Shown one piece after another: positions 1-8,060 of a stretch of 64,000 nucleotides of DNA. The stretch spans positions 24,840 through 88,839 of the forward strand of contig JACATA010000002.1 of the NCBI GenBank assembly GCA_013390375.1. Reading direction: 5' to 3'. Made by a program: the position numbers and the translations under genes. Position 1 is the stretch's first letter. Each line of letters opens with the position of its first letter. The stretch is from Marine Group I thaumarchaeote. GTDB lineage: Archaea; Thermoproteota; Nitrososphaeria; Nitrososphaerales; Nitrosopumilaceae. Under the pieces are notes generated by a model. It searched no databases, had not been told where the DNA came from, and worked only from the letters and a program-made list of their open reading frames with translations.

Positions 1-1187
1 TTTATGATAGCGAGCTGAAAATCATAGACACACCAATTTTTCAGAGACTAAGAAGAATACGGCAACTTTCAAGCGCACATTTAATCTATCCAGGCGCGCA
101 GCATACCAGATTTGAGCACTCTCTTGGCGTAATGCACATTGCTTCAATGGCTGGCCATGCACTTTATGAAAAGGGACTAATTTCTGTTGATGACATTCAA
201 AATTTACGATTTGCCGGTTTGTTACATGACATAGGGCACGGTCCATTTTCACATATTTTTGAGGAGCTTCTACAAAAGAAAAGACACTCCCATGAGGACA
301 TAGGAAAAGAGATCATACTGAAGACAAAGATTGGCGATTTGATTTCAAAAAACGGATACGATAAGAGATTCATAACAAAGATGGCTTTCGGCGACTCGAA
401 ATTCCAGTTTTTGAATGAAATAATATCTGGTGCTTTAAGTGCTGACATTATGGATTACCTGCTTAGGGACGGACACTTTACGGGCGCTGAACACGCAAAG
501 ATTGACCACAATCGGCTGACATTTTCTTTAGACGTATACAAAAACAAACTGGCACTTGACAAGTCAGCGCTAGTAAATTTTGAAACTATGATGATATCTA
601 GATATCAGATGTTCAAGGCCGTCTATTTTCATAAGACGGTTAGGGCTGGCGAAGTAATGCTGCTAGAGTCAATGAATCTAGCAGAAGAGGAACTTGAGCT
701 TACCTCAATGAATCTTGATGATTATCTGAAATTGTCTGACGAAGTAATTCTCTCCAAGCTGCTAAGCCTTCCTGAACATAATTCCAAACTAAAAACCGCG
801 AAAAAAATTGCTACAGATTATCAAAACAGGAATTTATTCAAACCAGTCTTTGAATTGGCTCTAACTGGAACTACAATAACAAAAAAGCGCATGCGAGATA
901 TTAGAGAAGAGCTTTCAAAAAGTTCCAAGGTAGACATTAATGAAATTTTTGTTGACAGTTCTAACACATCCTCAATTCCGTTATCTCCATCAAAAAAGGA
1001 GTCCAAATCCATTATTCTCTTAGAGGTGGATAACAATAAAACAAAAGCAAAAGAAATACAAATTTCAAACATTCAACTTGTTTCGGTAATGTCTGGGTTT
1101 ATGAAAATTTTAAGGGTTTATACCCCTGCAAAAAATCGAAAAAAAGTTGAAATGGCTGCAAAATCAATCCTTGGTGATCTGAAATAA
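1..1187 (+). CDS. HD-superfamily phosphohydrolase (dGTPase-like), 5' end outside window
   Basis: Metal-dependent phosphohydrolase of the HD superfamily (COG1078 type, related to dNTP triphosphohydrolases). The frame is open from base 3, well before the first ATG at 132. The translated upstream part contains the family's RLRRIRQLS and [10 protein letters not shown] stretches, so the gene is cut by the window edge. The HD signature [12 protein letters not shown] follows, giving a full set of metal-binding His and Asp residues. The stop shares one base with the ATG of pyrH, which suggests translational coupling. The substrate (dNTP or another nucleotide) cannot be decided from sequence. Confidence 0.88.
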   Translation, partial: YDSELKIIDTPIFQRLRRIRQLSSAHLIYPGAQHTRFEHSLGVMHIASMAGHALYEKGLISVDDIQNLRFAGLLHDIGHGPFSHIFEELLQKKRHSHEDIGKEIILKTKIGDLISKNGYDKRFITKMAFGDSKFQFLNEIISGALSADIMDYLLRDGHFTGAEHAKIDHNRLTFSLDVYKNKLALDKSALVNFETMMISRYQMFKAVYFHKTVRAGEVMLLESMNLAEEELELTSMNLDDYLKLSDEVILSKLLSLPEHNSKLKTAKKIATDYQNRNLFKPVFELALTGTTITKKRMRDIREELSKSSKVDINEIFVDSSNTSSIPLSPSKKESKSIILLEVDNNKTKAKEIQISNIQLVSVMSGFMKILRVYTPAKNRKKVEMAAKSILGDLK

Positions 1188-1861
1188 TGAAAAAAAGAAT
1201 TGTCATCAAACTTTCCGGTCAAGTGTTTAGTATGGATCAGACAAAGATGTTGAAGGATTATGCAACATTTTTTGTAAAGAAAAGCAAAACATACCAACCA
1301 GTAATAGTTGCTGGCGGCGGAAAGATTGCACGATATTTTATCTCTCATGCTAGATCATCAGGAGCAGACGAATCCACTTTAGACGAGCTTGGAATTGAGA
1401 TATCGCGACTAAACGCCAAGCTGCTGATTTATGCATTAAAGGGCAAGGCTTACCCCCATCCCCCAACAACTTTGACTGAAGTAAAAAACGCAGTGGACAG
1501 CGGTCTCATCGTTGTTGCAGGAGGGCTACATCCAGGTCAAAGTACAAATGGTACTGCTGCACTAATTGCAGAAAAAGTAAGGGCAACCGAGTTTCTAAAT
1601 GCCACTGACGTTGATGGGATATACGACTCGGATCCTAACAAAAATAAAAAAGCTAAAAAATTCACACGAATAGACATAAGGGATCTTCGCAACATGTTAG
1701 TACGTGAAGATTCGATGGCTGGCGGTTATGATCTTATGGACATTGTTGCACTAAAAGTAATTGAGAGATCAAAAATTAAAACAAGAATTATCAAAGCGGA
1801 CATTAAAACTATTGAAAATGCTATGAAGGGTCTGCGTGTAGGAACCGAGATAGTTCTATAA
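1187..1861 (+). CDS. pyrH: UMP kinase
   Basis: Amino-acid-kinase-fold enzyme that phosphorylates UMP to UDP in pyrimidine nucleotide synthesis. At 224 aa it has the archaeal length. It starts with the fold's N-terminal KLSGQVF motif and has AGGGKIAR, the substrate loop [14 protein letters not shown], and the nucleotide-binding [12 protein letters not shown]. The start overlaps the stop of the HD phosphohydrolase by one base, so the two are probably co-transcribed. Confidence 0.95.
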   Translation: MKKRIVIKLSGQVFSMDQTKMLKDYATFFVKKSKTYQPVIVAGGGKIARYFISHARSSGADESTLDELGIEISRLNAKLLIYALKGKAYPHPPTTLTEVKNAVDSGLIVVAGGLHPGQSTNGTAALIAEKVRATEFLNATDVDGIYDSDPNKNKKAKKFTRIDIRDLRNMLVREDSMAGGYDLMDIVALKVIERSKIKTRIIKADIKTIENAMKGLRVGTEIVL

Positions 1862-1866
1862 GCTGA

Positions 1867-2220
1867 TTACTTTAACTCGTCTTGCACAGTAGGATATGTG
1901 TCAGTCCAAATTTTTATCTCCTTGCTTGGAAATTCGGCAATACCAGAAGCCAAAACTTTGTCGAGTATTTTTTTTGCTTCTTCCTTCTCTAATGCCTTTG
2001 TCTGTGCCTTGGTAAATCCGCCTTCGTCTACCAAAAGTATAACAAAACCGTCATCAGTTTTAATCACTGTAACAAAAGATTCCTCTCCCACGGGAACAAA
2101 TTTTCCATCAATCTTCTTAGTGGTAAGAGTTAGCATCGCAAAACCAGATATATCAAACAAAACCATTTGCGCTTTGTTTGCTCTCTGCTTTCCAATTTGT
2201 ACTGCTTGAAAATACTGCAT
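1867..2220 (-). CDS. conserved hypothetical protein, 117 aa
   Basis: I do not recognise this family. The protein is small, soluble and without Cys clusters or membrane segments. It alternates strand-like segments in the first 70 residues with a charged Lys/Glu helix around residues 72-90. It is convergent with pyrH (5 bases between the stops) and divergent from the membrane-anchored protein that follows. The ATG at 2220 is the first start in the frame. Coding character on this strand looks good, but no function is proposed. Confidence 0.65.
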   Translation of the reverse strand: MQYFQAVQIGKQRANKAQMVLFDISGFAMLTLTTKKIDGKFVPVGEESFVTVIKTDDGFVILLVDEGGFTKAQTKALEKEEAKKILDKVLASGIAEFPSKEIKIWTDTYPTVQDELK

Positions 2221-2292
2221 AATATAATGAGTCTATAGCACTATATGCACTTTATCTCAACATTTAAGAAATGTACACAAGAATCAAAAACG

Positions 2293-2838
2293 GTGAATCC
2301 TAGAATTATTGTTGGCGCTGCAGCTGGTGTACTTGTTGTAATTCTAGTTGTGTTTACGTTAACTGGTACTTCAGTAGTTAGTGACGTGGGGGGAGGATTT
2401 TTCTCACCGTCAACTCAGCAGCAGGTATTGCCACTTGAGATAGAATTATTTGACATTTCCATACTAGAGGTTACTGAAAAGCAGGCAACGCTTGAAATAA
2501 AATTTAAGGTTGCGAATCCAAACTTCAAGTCTGTCATGCTTCAACACATAAAATATTCAGTCTATCATAATGACGCCCGAATTGCTGTAGGTGGGTTGGG
2601 CACTATCCCAGAGGGATTTCTTGCATCTCCAAATTACTTTATCATACTCAATGAAAGACCATCTATTATTGGTGAAAAATTTACTATCACAAATACTGGC
2701 AACACTCCTGAACTTTGGGAAACATTGACCAAAAACGAACTAAATTGGAGGGTTTCTGGTCAGGCATTCTTCAACCTTAGTTCGATAACTACAGGGCAGG
2801 AAAACACTTTAAAATTTGATTTCTCAGAAAATGATTAG
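2293..2838 (+). CDS. membrane-anchored LEA14-like protein
   Basis: An N-terminal transmembrane anchor (GAAAGVLVVILVVFTL) is followed by an extracytoplasmic beta domain of about 140 residues. That domain resembles the LEA14/water-stress fold: paired hydrophobic strands with the phrase KVANPNFKSVML, where the Asn-Pro is typical. The frame is open back to an ATG at 2245. The GTG at 2293 is preferred because a TATA-like tttaagaa lies 23-30 bases before it, and because the protein then begins directly with MNPRIIVG and the anchor. The function of such proteins in archaea is unknown. Confidence 0.7.
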   Translation: MNPRIIVGAAAGVLVVILVVFTLTGTSVVSDVGGGFFSPSTQQQVLPLEIELFDISILEVTEKQATLEIKFKVANPNFKSVMLQHIKYSVYHNDARIAVGGLGTIPEGFLASPNYFIILNERPSIIGEKFTITNTGNTPELWETLTKNELNWRVSGQAFFNLSSITTGQENTLKFDFSEND

Positions 2839-2900
2839 TTCTGTATCATAAAATTTGAAAATTGTGATTATTTGTAAAAATCTAAAAAAAATTAACAATA

Positions 2901-2908
2901 CTATATAT
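2901..2908 (+). promoter_or_regulatory. TATA-like box for the 37-aa membrane protein
   Basis: The box ctatatat sits 24-31 bases before the ATG at 2932. This is the spacing expected if transcription starts at or next to the start codon. Confidence 0.6.
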
Positions 2909-2931
2909 GATGGAGCTTTAGCATTTCAACA

Positions 2932-3045
2932 ATGGCAGAAGCATCTATGGCAGCATTTGGAGCAGCAATCGGTGTGTTAATTGCTATGGCAGTCGTAGTG
3001 TTTGGACTGCGTGGCAAGGGACATGCAAGAGCACCAGACGCATAA
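2932..3045 (+). CDS. small single-helix membrane protein, 37 aa
   Basis: This short ORF encodes MAEASMAAFG and then one hydrophobic helix (about residues 7-25, rich in Ala, Ile and Val) ending in a basic tail with the residues RGKGHARAPDA. A good TATA-like box sits at the leaderless distance, and a T-rich run typical of an archaeal terminator follows directly. Because a dedicated promoter, the ORF and a terminator occur together, I consider it a real gene. Its function is unknown; a small subunit of a membrane complex would be a reasonable guess. Confidence 0.7.
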   Translation: MAEASMAAFGAAIGVLIAMAVVVFGLRGKGHARAPDA

Positions 3046-3054
3046 ATATACCAT

Positions 3055-3087
3055 CTTTTCAACTTTTTTATTATTTTTCTACTTTTA
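3055..3087 (+). terminator. T-rich putative terminator
   Basis: Several T runs follow the 37-aa membrane-protein gene within about 10 bases of its stop. Archaeal RNA polymerase terminates at such oligo-T tracts without needing a hairpin. Confidence 0.5.
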
Positions 3088-3133
3088 GATGAATTTTTAC
3101 ATTTTTATGTTCCAAAATTTTAGCTGATTCGTT

Positions 3134-3835
3134 ATGGGACCTTTATTTGCAGGTGGCGGTGCTGGCGATAGAGACTATAAGCAGGTTGTAAAAGATGCCT
3201 TCGACTCTATTGATGAGGTCGTTTCATTAAAGATTGATACAAAGGACACCAACACAATTTACCTCCACGAAGCTACAAAATGTCTGCGGCGTTCCTTCTA
3301 TGATAGAATTGATCCACTCGAGACTGAACAGACACAATTCAACAAAGTCTTGGGAGGATTGTTCCGAAAAATGAAATCTAATGCTACTGTTGGCAAGTAT
3401 GACTTGGATGGAGGACTGACTCTGAAAGGGCAGGCAGACATGATTAAGGATGATGTTGTCTTGCTCTTTAGATCCATTGACAAGTTTCCAGAAAATCCAC
3501 TGGCTGTAGATATGTTATACCTAAATGCCTGCATGTGGCTGTTCGACAAAATTGAAGGAATTATTGTCTACATCACACCAGACGGAAAAGAGGATTCATT
3601 TGTTACAAACAGGAATCAAAAGATGTTTGAGGAGGTGGTTAGGCGAACTAAGGTATTTCATGACCTACTAGAGAAGAACAACGCTGATCCAAAAGCAAAG
3701 CCACCCATAATAGAGCCGTCACTAGACTGTCTAGATTGCCAATACTATGAAAGATGCTATATCAAAAAGAAAACAGGAAGAACAATAACCATATCATCAC
3801 TGTTTGGCCAGTTTGGTAAGGAAGACACGATTTAA
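3134..3835 (+). CDS. Cas4/RecB-like Fe-S cluster protein with degenerate nuclease site
   Basis: The cysteine layout is that of Cas4, AddB and Dna2-type Fe-S nucleases: one Cys at residue 50 in KCLRRSFYD and three more at 199, 202 and 208 (CLDCQYYERC). A nuclease core follows with GQADMIKDDVV (Asp102). The expected E-x-K after that Asp is replaced by LLFRS, so the PD-(D/E)xK catalytic set looks incomplete. His45 could correspond to the N-terminal motif His. There is no CRISPR array or cas1/cas2 nearby, so a housekeeping DNA-repair or DNA-binding role is more likely than adaptation. The family call is an inference from the Cys pattern and overall layout. Confidence 0.65.
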   Translation: MGPLFAGGGAGDRDYKQVVKDAFDSIDEVVSLKIDTKDTNTIYLHEATKCLRRSFYDRIDPLETEQTQFNKVLGGLFRKMKSNATVGKYDLDGGLTLKGQADMIKDDVVLLFRSIDKFPENPLAVDMLYLNACMWLFDKIEGIIVYITPDGKEDSFVTNRNQKMFEEVVRRTKVFHDLLEKNNADPKAKPPIIEPSLDCLDCQYYERCYIKKKTGRTITISSLFGQFGKEDTI

Positions 3836-3842
3836 TGTACTA

Positions 3843-4511
3843 TTACGTGAATTTTGAAAAGAATTTTAGAACATCAAATTTTTTAGATTTTGACAATGTC
3901 GTAAATCCTGTCAATAACTCATTTTGAATTGCAAAAGCGTTGTCAGATACTTCCTGAAATTTTGAAATGGTAAACGGCAGAAGATTTTTCAGTTTTCCTT
4001 CACAAAAAGCTCTAACGTAAACCTCAAACATCGAATATGTAAATTTTGGCGAAATTTTTACTAATGTCTTAACAACATCTGCAAATTCTTTTTCTTTTAT
4101 TTCAGCCTTTGATAAAAACTCGTCCAAAACAGAGTCTTTTTGGTCAAAATCATCAATCGATAAGGCCACAAGAAGTCCTTTAGTTGTAAGTTGGTAGTGT
4201 GGCATACCACTCTCCTGCAACGCCTTAGGTCCCCGCTTCAGAGGTAACCGTCCAGCCTCCACAACGATGTCTAACGGAATAAGAATTTCATCCAAGTCGC
4301 GAAAAACCCCGGAATAGATATTTTTCCAAAGAAGATTATTTTTTTTTGCTATATTCTGGGCAATAGCCGTACGAGTCGTTAATGTAGAACTGTCTTCCTT
4401 GGCAAGATGGGATATGATGTGTCTCTGCCTAATAGCCTCCCCCGTCAGCTGTTCTCTTTTTGTTTTGAACGTTTCAAATACTGAGAGTTTTGGGAATTGT
4501 GGCTTCAACAT
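3843..4511 (-). CDS. conserved hypothetical protein, possible winged-helix N-terminus
   Basis: A helical protein of about 222 aa that I do not recognise. Residues 1-110 are rich in basic and polar residues (LTGEAIRQRHIISHL, then SGMPHYQLTTKGLLVAL). They resemble an archaeal winged-helix protein ending in a 'TTKG' wing. The C-terminal half is alpha-helical with alternating hydrophobic residues. The frame is open to a TTG at 4526; the ATG at 4511 (MLKPQF) is preferred as the better start codon. It is convergent with the Cas4-like gene and divergent from amt, so it could regulate either, but nothing proves it. Confidence 0.6.
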   Translation of the reverse strand: MLKPQFPKLSVFETFKTKREQLTGEAIRQRHIISHLAKEDSSTLTTRTAIAQNIAKKNNLLWKNIYSGVFRDLDEILIPLDIVVEAGRLPLKRGPKALQESGMPHYQLTTKGLLVALSIDDFDQKDSVLDEFLSKAEIKEKEFADVVKTLVKISPKFTYSMFEVYVRAFCEGKLKNLLPFTISKFQEVSDNAFAIQNELLTGFTTLSKSKKFDVLKFFSKFT

Positions 4512-4584
4512 AAACCACCAATGCAATTTTTACCATTCATATCCAGTTTCATGCCTAGAAAGTGTAACACAATATTAGAATATT

Positions 4585-4597
4585 ATGATAATATCAT
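4585..4597. promoter_or_regulatory. 13-bp palindrome upstream of amt
   Basis: A perfect dyad ATGATA-A-TATCAT lies in the AT-rich spacer between the divergent hypothetical gene and amt, about 55 bases before the amt TATA-like box. It could be an operator. In such AT-rich DNA a chance palindrome is also possible. Confidence 0.3.
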
Positions 4598-4649
4598 TAT
4601 ATATGTATATTTAGTTAATGACCTAATTTGTAAATAACACAACTTTAGG

Positions 4650-4657
4650 TTTATAAC
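4650..4657 (+). promoter_or_regulatory. TATA-like box of amt
   Basis: The box tttataac lies 26-33 bases before the amt ATG at 4683, consistent with a leaderless or near-leaderless transcript. Confidence 0.55.
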
Positions 4658-4682
4658 TAGTTCAATTCGCGCATGCAATTAG

Positions 4683-6251
4683 ATGAACTCTAAAAATCAT
4701 AAGTATGCTCTATTACTTATGGTCGCAGTCGCGCTCACCGCGACGGGAGCAATGGCTCAGGCATATGCCCAATCAATCGTTGATGGAATGGATGGGTATC
4801 AAGTCGGAGTACCGGGCGCCGGAATCTATACTGGTAATCCCAACGAATGTTGGTATGATACAGATGACGATGGCACACCGGACATGTATTGTTTCATAGA
4901 TACAGGTGACACTGCGTGGATGTTGACAGCATCATCTCTTGTCTTGTTCATGACTCCAGGGGTAGCATTCCTTTATGGAGGACTAGCAAGATCAAAGAAC
5001 GCTGTAAACACAATTGGAATGACATTCATTGTCATTGGACTAATCTCAGTACAATGGGTACTGTGGGGATATTCCCTAGCATTTGGACCAGTTGACAATG
5101 ATGCAAACTTGTTCATGGGTAACCTGGACTACGTTGGTTTCAATCAAGTTTCACACTGGGCACCACTAGGTGAACCAGGCTCATGTGAAGGCACTTGGTC
5201 TGATTATTACCAAATGCAACAGATGAAAACAACAGGTTATTGTAGTCAAGGATGGCCTGGAACAGTTCCACATCAATTGTTTGCAATGTTCCAAGCAACA
5301 TTCGCCATTATCACACCAGCTCTCATTGTCGGTGGCTTAGTTGACCGAATGAAATTCAGCGCTCTGGTAATCTTCATACTCTTATGGGGAACCTTCGTGT
5401 ATGACCCAATTGCACATTGGGTCTGGGGAGGCGGATACATAGGAAACTTGGACTTTGATCCAGACCTGTCACCTTCGTATGGTCTTGACTTTGCAGGCGG
5501 TACTGTAGTTCATATAACTTCAGGATTTGCAGCCCTAGCAGCAGCTCTAGTTCTTGGTAGACGACTTGGATATGGAAAGGTTCCAATGGAACCACACAAC
5601 ATACCTATGGTCGTACTGGGAGCTTCAATACTCTGGTTCGGCTGGTTCGGATTCAACGCAGGAAGCGAAGTATTAGCAGACGGTATTACTGTCAGCGCTT
5701 GGACTGTAACTAACACAGCAACTGGCATGGCTTCGGTAACTTGGTTACTGATGTCATGGGGACATACTGGAAGACCCAGTATCGCAGGTGCTGCAACTGG
5801 TGCAGTAGCAGGCTTGGTAGCAATTACTCCAGCATCTGGTTGGGTTGGCCCTATGGCTTCAATCATAATCGGAGTTGCTGCAGGAACCCTCTGTTACGGC
5901 GCTGTCGCGTTCAAAAACTCGCGCAAATGGGATGACGCCCTCGATGTATGGGGAGTACACGGAATAGGCGGTTTCACTGGTGCAGTTTTGACCGGAACAC
6001 TAGCAAGCCCACACATTTGGGATACCGGTGACGGTATTGGTGCGTGGACTGGAACAGCAGAAGGATTTGAGCAACAAGCTATTAACATAGTGGCAGCATG
6101 TATGTCCGTTGCTTACACGTTCGCTGTGACAATTGCTATACTGAAGATTATGGACGCAATCTGGCCAGGTGGAATTCGAGTTACTCCAAGAGAGGAGGAA
6201 GTCGGATTGGACATCGCCCAGAACGGTGAACGAGCATACGTATTCGAGTGA
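4683..6251 (+). CDS. amt: ammonium transporter (Amt/MEP/Rh family)
   Basis: Membrane channel-type transporter that brings ammonium or ammonia across the cytoplasmic membrane, a key step for an ammonia oxidiser. A signal peptide (residues 1-29, ending GAMAQAYAQ) and a lineage-type extracellular N-terminal segment with an Asp-rich DTDDDGTPD stretch precede the helices. The core has GVAFLYGGLARSKNAVN, DFAGGTVVHITSG (His277) and VWGVHGIGGFTG (His426). The two His are 149 residues apart, the spacing of the twin-His pore pair. The gene is followed by strong T runs. Base composition is slightly richer in G and C than its neighbours, as in highly expressed genes. Confidence 0.96.
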   Translation: MNSKNHKYALLLMVAVALTATGAMAQAYAQSIVDGMDGYQVGVPGAGIYTGNPNECWYDTDDDGTPDMYCFIDTGDTAWMLTASSLVLFMTPGVAFLYGGLARSKNAVNTIGMTFIVIGLISVQWVLWGYSLAFGPVDNDANLFMGNLDYVGFNQVSHWAPLGEPGSCEGTWSDYYQMQQMKTTGYCSQGWPGTVPHQLFAMFQATFAIITPALIVGGLVDRMKFSALVIFILLWGTFVYDPIAHWVWGGGYIGNLDFDPDLSPSYGLDFAGGTVVHITSGFAALAAALVLGRRLGYGKVPMEPHNIPMVVLGASILWFGWFGFNAGSEVLADGITVSAWTVTNTATGMASVTWLLMSWGHTGRPSIAGAATGAVAGLVAITPASGWVGPMASIIIGVAAGTLCYGAVAFKNSRKWDDALDVWGVHGIGGFTGAVLTGTLASPHIWDTGDGIGAWTGTAEGFEQQAINIVAACMSVAYTFAVTIAILKIMDAIWPGGIRVTPREEEVGLDIAQNGERAYVFE

Positions 6252-6261
6252 AAAACTCCAT

Positions 6262-6286
6262 CTTTTTTTTCTTTTTTTTATTTTAA
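6262..6286 (+). terminator. oligo-T terminator after amt
   Basis: Two runs of eight to nine T residues begin about 10 bases after the amt stop codon, a strong archaeal-type termination signal. Confidence 0.6.
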
Positions 6287-6325
6287 TCTAGACAAATTCA
6301 TTTACCGTCAACAATATACAAAATT

Positions 6326-7099
6326 GTGTTAATCACCACAGCAGAACTAGAGAAAATTATTGATGATCCTAGTCTTATTTTGATTGACGCAAGGTCCTTC
6401 CAAGAATATTCTCAGGGACACATTACAAATGCTGTAAACTTGGACCTTTTCTCCTTTCACTGGATTGATACAAGCCAGAATGGAATATCTTCCTTTAATG
6501 AACAGTTTAGAAAAATTTTTTCGCAGGTAGGCGTCTCGGAAGAAAAAAAAGTAGTTTTCTATGATAACGTCTCTGGAATGCTTGCCGCCAGAGGAGTTTG
6601 GCTGCTTGAATATTTTTCACATCCCAACGTATCAATGCTTGACGGCGGCATTACAAAATGGAAGAATGAAGGACGTGCTTGGAATACAATTCCAACTGGC
6701 TACAAGCCATCCAATTTTTCTGGAAAGCCCAATCCTAAAGTTTTAGCGGGGTTTGAGTATGTGTTGGATAACCTTAACAAAATTACAATTTTAGATGTGC
6801 GTTCAAAGGAAGAGTTTGATGGTGAACTTGTAAGAGCAGCTAGAGGTGGTCACATACCAACATCAACTAACATAGACTATACTGAAAACATTGCCAATGA
6901 TGGAACTCTCAAAAATAATGATGATCTTTCTAAACTATATCAAATGCCAAAAGATGCAGAAGTTGTAACTTATTGTCAAGGGGCATATAGGGCGGCAAAT
7001 ACATTTGTGGTATTAAAGAAAATTGGATTCACAAACGTCAAAGTCTATCTTGGTTCTTGGGGAGAATGGGGAAACAAACCAGAACTTCCCATAGAATAA
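6326..7099 (+). CDS. two-domain rhodanese-type sulfurtransferase
   Basis: Thiosulfate or 3-mercaptopyruvate sulfurtransferase of 257 aa with tandem rhodanese domains (about residues 1-125 and 140-257). The N-terminal domain keeps the fold (LIDARSFQEYSQGHI) but has DNVSGMLAARG instead of an active Cys loop. The C-terminal domain carries the active-site loop YCQGAYRA with Cys217. The GTG at 6326 is the best start because nothing earlier is in frame. It lies upstream of the ATP synthase genes on the same strand, but atpK has its own promoter-like box, so it is probably separate. The sulfur donor cannot be told from sequence. Confidence 0.88.
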   Translation: MLITTAELEKIIDDPSLILIDARSFQEYSQGHITNAVNLDLFSFHWIDTSQNGISSFNEQFRKIFSQVGVSEEKKVVFYDNVSGMLAARGVWLLEYFSHPNVSMLDGGITKWKNEGRAWNTIPTGYKPSNFSGKPNPKVLAGFEYVLDNLNKITILDVRSKEEFDGELVRAARGGHIPTSTNIDYTENIANDGTLKNNDDLSKLYQMPKDAEVVTYCQGAYRAANTFVVLKKIGFTNVKVYLGSWGEWGNKPELPIE

Positions 7100-7128
7100 A
7101 AAACCTCGATCAAGATTTTCATAATATG

Positions 7129-7136
7129 GTTAATAT
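7129..7136 (+). promoter_or_regulatory. TATA-like box of the ATP synthase operon
   Basis: The box ttaatata lies 26-33 bases before the ATG at 7162. It supports that ATG, rather than upstream in-frame codons, as the start of atpK. Confidence 0.5.
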
Positions 7137-7161
7137 AACGTTAGGGAAGCAGCGAGATCAG

Positions 7162-7494
7162 ATGGCTCATAGCAGGAAAAAATTTTCCTATCTCGCTATT
7201 GTTGCGGGGGCTGTTATGTTAGTTATGACATTTGTTACACCTCCAGCTTTTGCTGCTGAGGGTGGAGATTCAGCATTAGCAAAGCCTATTTTGGCACTTG
7301 CTGCTGCTATTGCAATAGCAGGAGGTTTGATCGGTACTGGCAGCGCACAGCAGGGAATAGGTGCGGCTGGTATGGGAATTATAGCAGAAAAACCAGAAAA
7401 GTTTGGTCAAGTTTTATTCTTCTTTGTAATTCCTGAAACACTTTGGATTATTGGTTTCGTTCTGGGAATTATCCTATTGCTTGATATACTCTAA
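7162..7494 (+). CDS. atpK: A-type ATP synthase subunit K (proteolipid c ring)
   Basis: Membrane rotor subunit of the A1A0 ATP synthase. The two-helix hairpin (about residues 38-65 and 77-110) carries GIGAAGMGIIAEKP in the polar loop. The ion-binding carboxylate is the Glu in FFFVIPETLWIIGF. A hydrophobic N-terminal segment ending in TPPAFAAEGG precedes the hairpin and looks like a cleavable signal. The frame is open back to 7057, inside the rhodanese gene, but the ATG at 7162 fits both protein length and promoter spacing. It is the first gene of the ATP synthase cluster. Confidence 0.93.
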   Translation: MAHSRKKFSYLAIVAGAVMLVMTFVTPPAFAAEGGDSALAKPILALAAAIAIAGGLIGTGSAQQGIGAAGMGIIAEKPEKFGQVLFFFVIPETLWIIGFVLGIILLLDIL

Positions 7495-7505
7495 GGCAAA
7501 GCACC

Positions 7506-8060
7506 ATGAGTATAGATCAATTTGTGACTGAGATTCAAAATAGAAAAAAAAACGAACTTGCTGATCTTGATAAAAAATTAAACGACAAAAAATCAGAAAT
7601 TGATGCTAAAAAAAATTCTGTTGTTAAGGAGCTTAAGGAGAACTATGCCAACGAGGCAAAAACAAAAGCAGAAAGAGAAGGAGCAAGAATAGTTGAGGCT
7701 GGAAAACTTGAAGCCAAGAAGATATTGTTCGATGCAATCAACAAAAATTTAGATTCCACGTTTGATGTTATCAAAAAAGAGCTAGACGGTTACTCAAAAA
7801 AACCGGAATACAACCAAGTCCTACAAAAGTTGGTTGACTATTCAAAGAAAGTGCTTGCTAAGGAACTAGTAGTTCATTGCCGTGAAGAGGACAAGCAATT
7901 TTTCAAGAGTGGGGTAAAAGTTGGTTCTACAATTCAAACTCTAGGCGGTTTTATCGCTGAAAACAAAGAGGGTACGAAAGAAATTGATTTGACTTTTGAA
8001 GAACTGCTTAGAAGTAGCGAAGATGAGATAAAGAATACAATCCTGGAGAAGATACTGTAA
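7506..8060 (+). CDS. atpE: A-type ATP synthase subunit E (peripheral stalk)
   Basis: Peripheral-stalk subunit of 184 aa. The long N-terminal coiled coil (residues 1-80, Lys/Glu/Ala rich) and the globular C-terminal domain with LGGFIAENKEGTKEIDLTFEELL are typical of subunit E. It lies 11 bases after atpK, and its stop shares a base with the atpC start, so the operon is tightly packed. Confidence 0.9.
   Translation: MSIDQFVTEIQNRKKNELADLDKKLNDKKSEIDAKKNSVVKELKENYANEAKTKAEREGARIVEAGKLEAKKILFDAINKNLDSTFDVIKKELDGYSKKPEYNQVLQKLVDYSKKVLAKELVVHCREEDKQFFKSGVKVGSTIQTLGGFIAENKEGTKEIDLTFEELLRSSEDEIKNTILEKIL

Noticed and set aside
3134..3835. Evidence for a CRISPR-Cas locus from the Cas4-like protein
   Set aside because: There are no repeats, cas1, cas2 or effector genes in the window.
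5374..6088. Minus-strand ORFs inside amt
   Set aside because: They arise from the Gly/Ala-rich codons of the transporter and have no start signals or recognisable domains.
7057..7161. Upstream part of the open frame for atpK
   Set aside because: It overlaps the rhodanese gene and is unlike subunit K; promoter spacing and protein length support ATG 7162.
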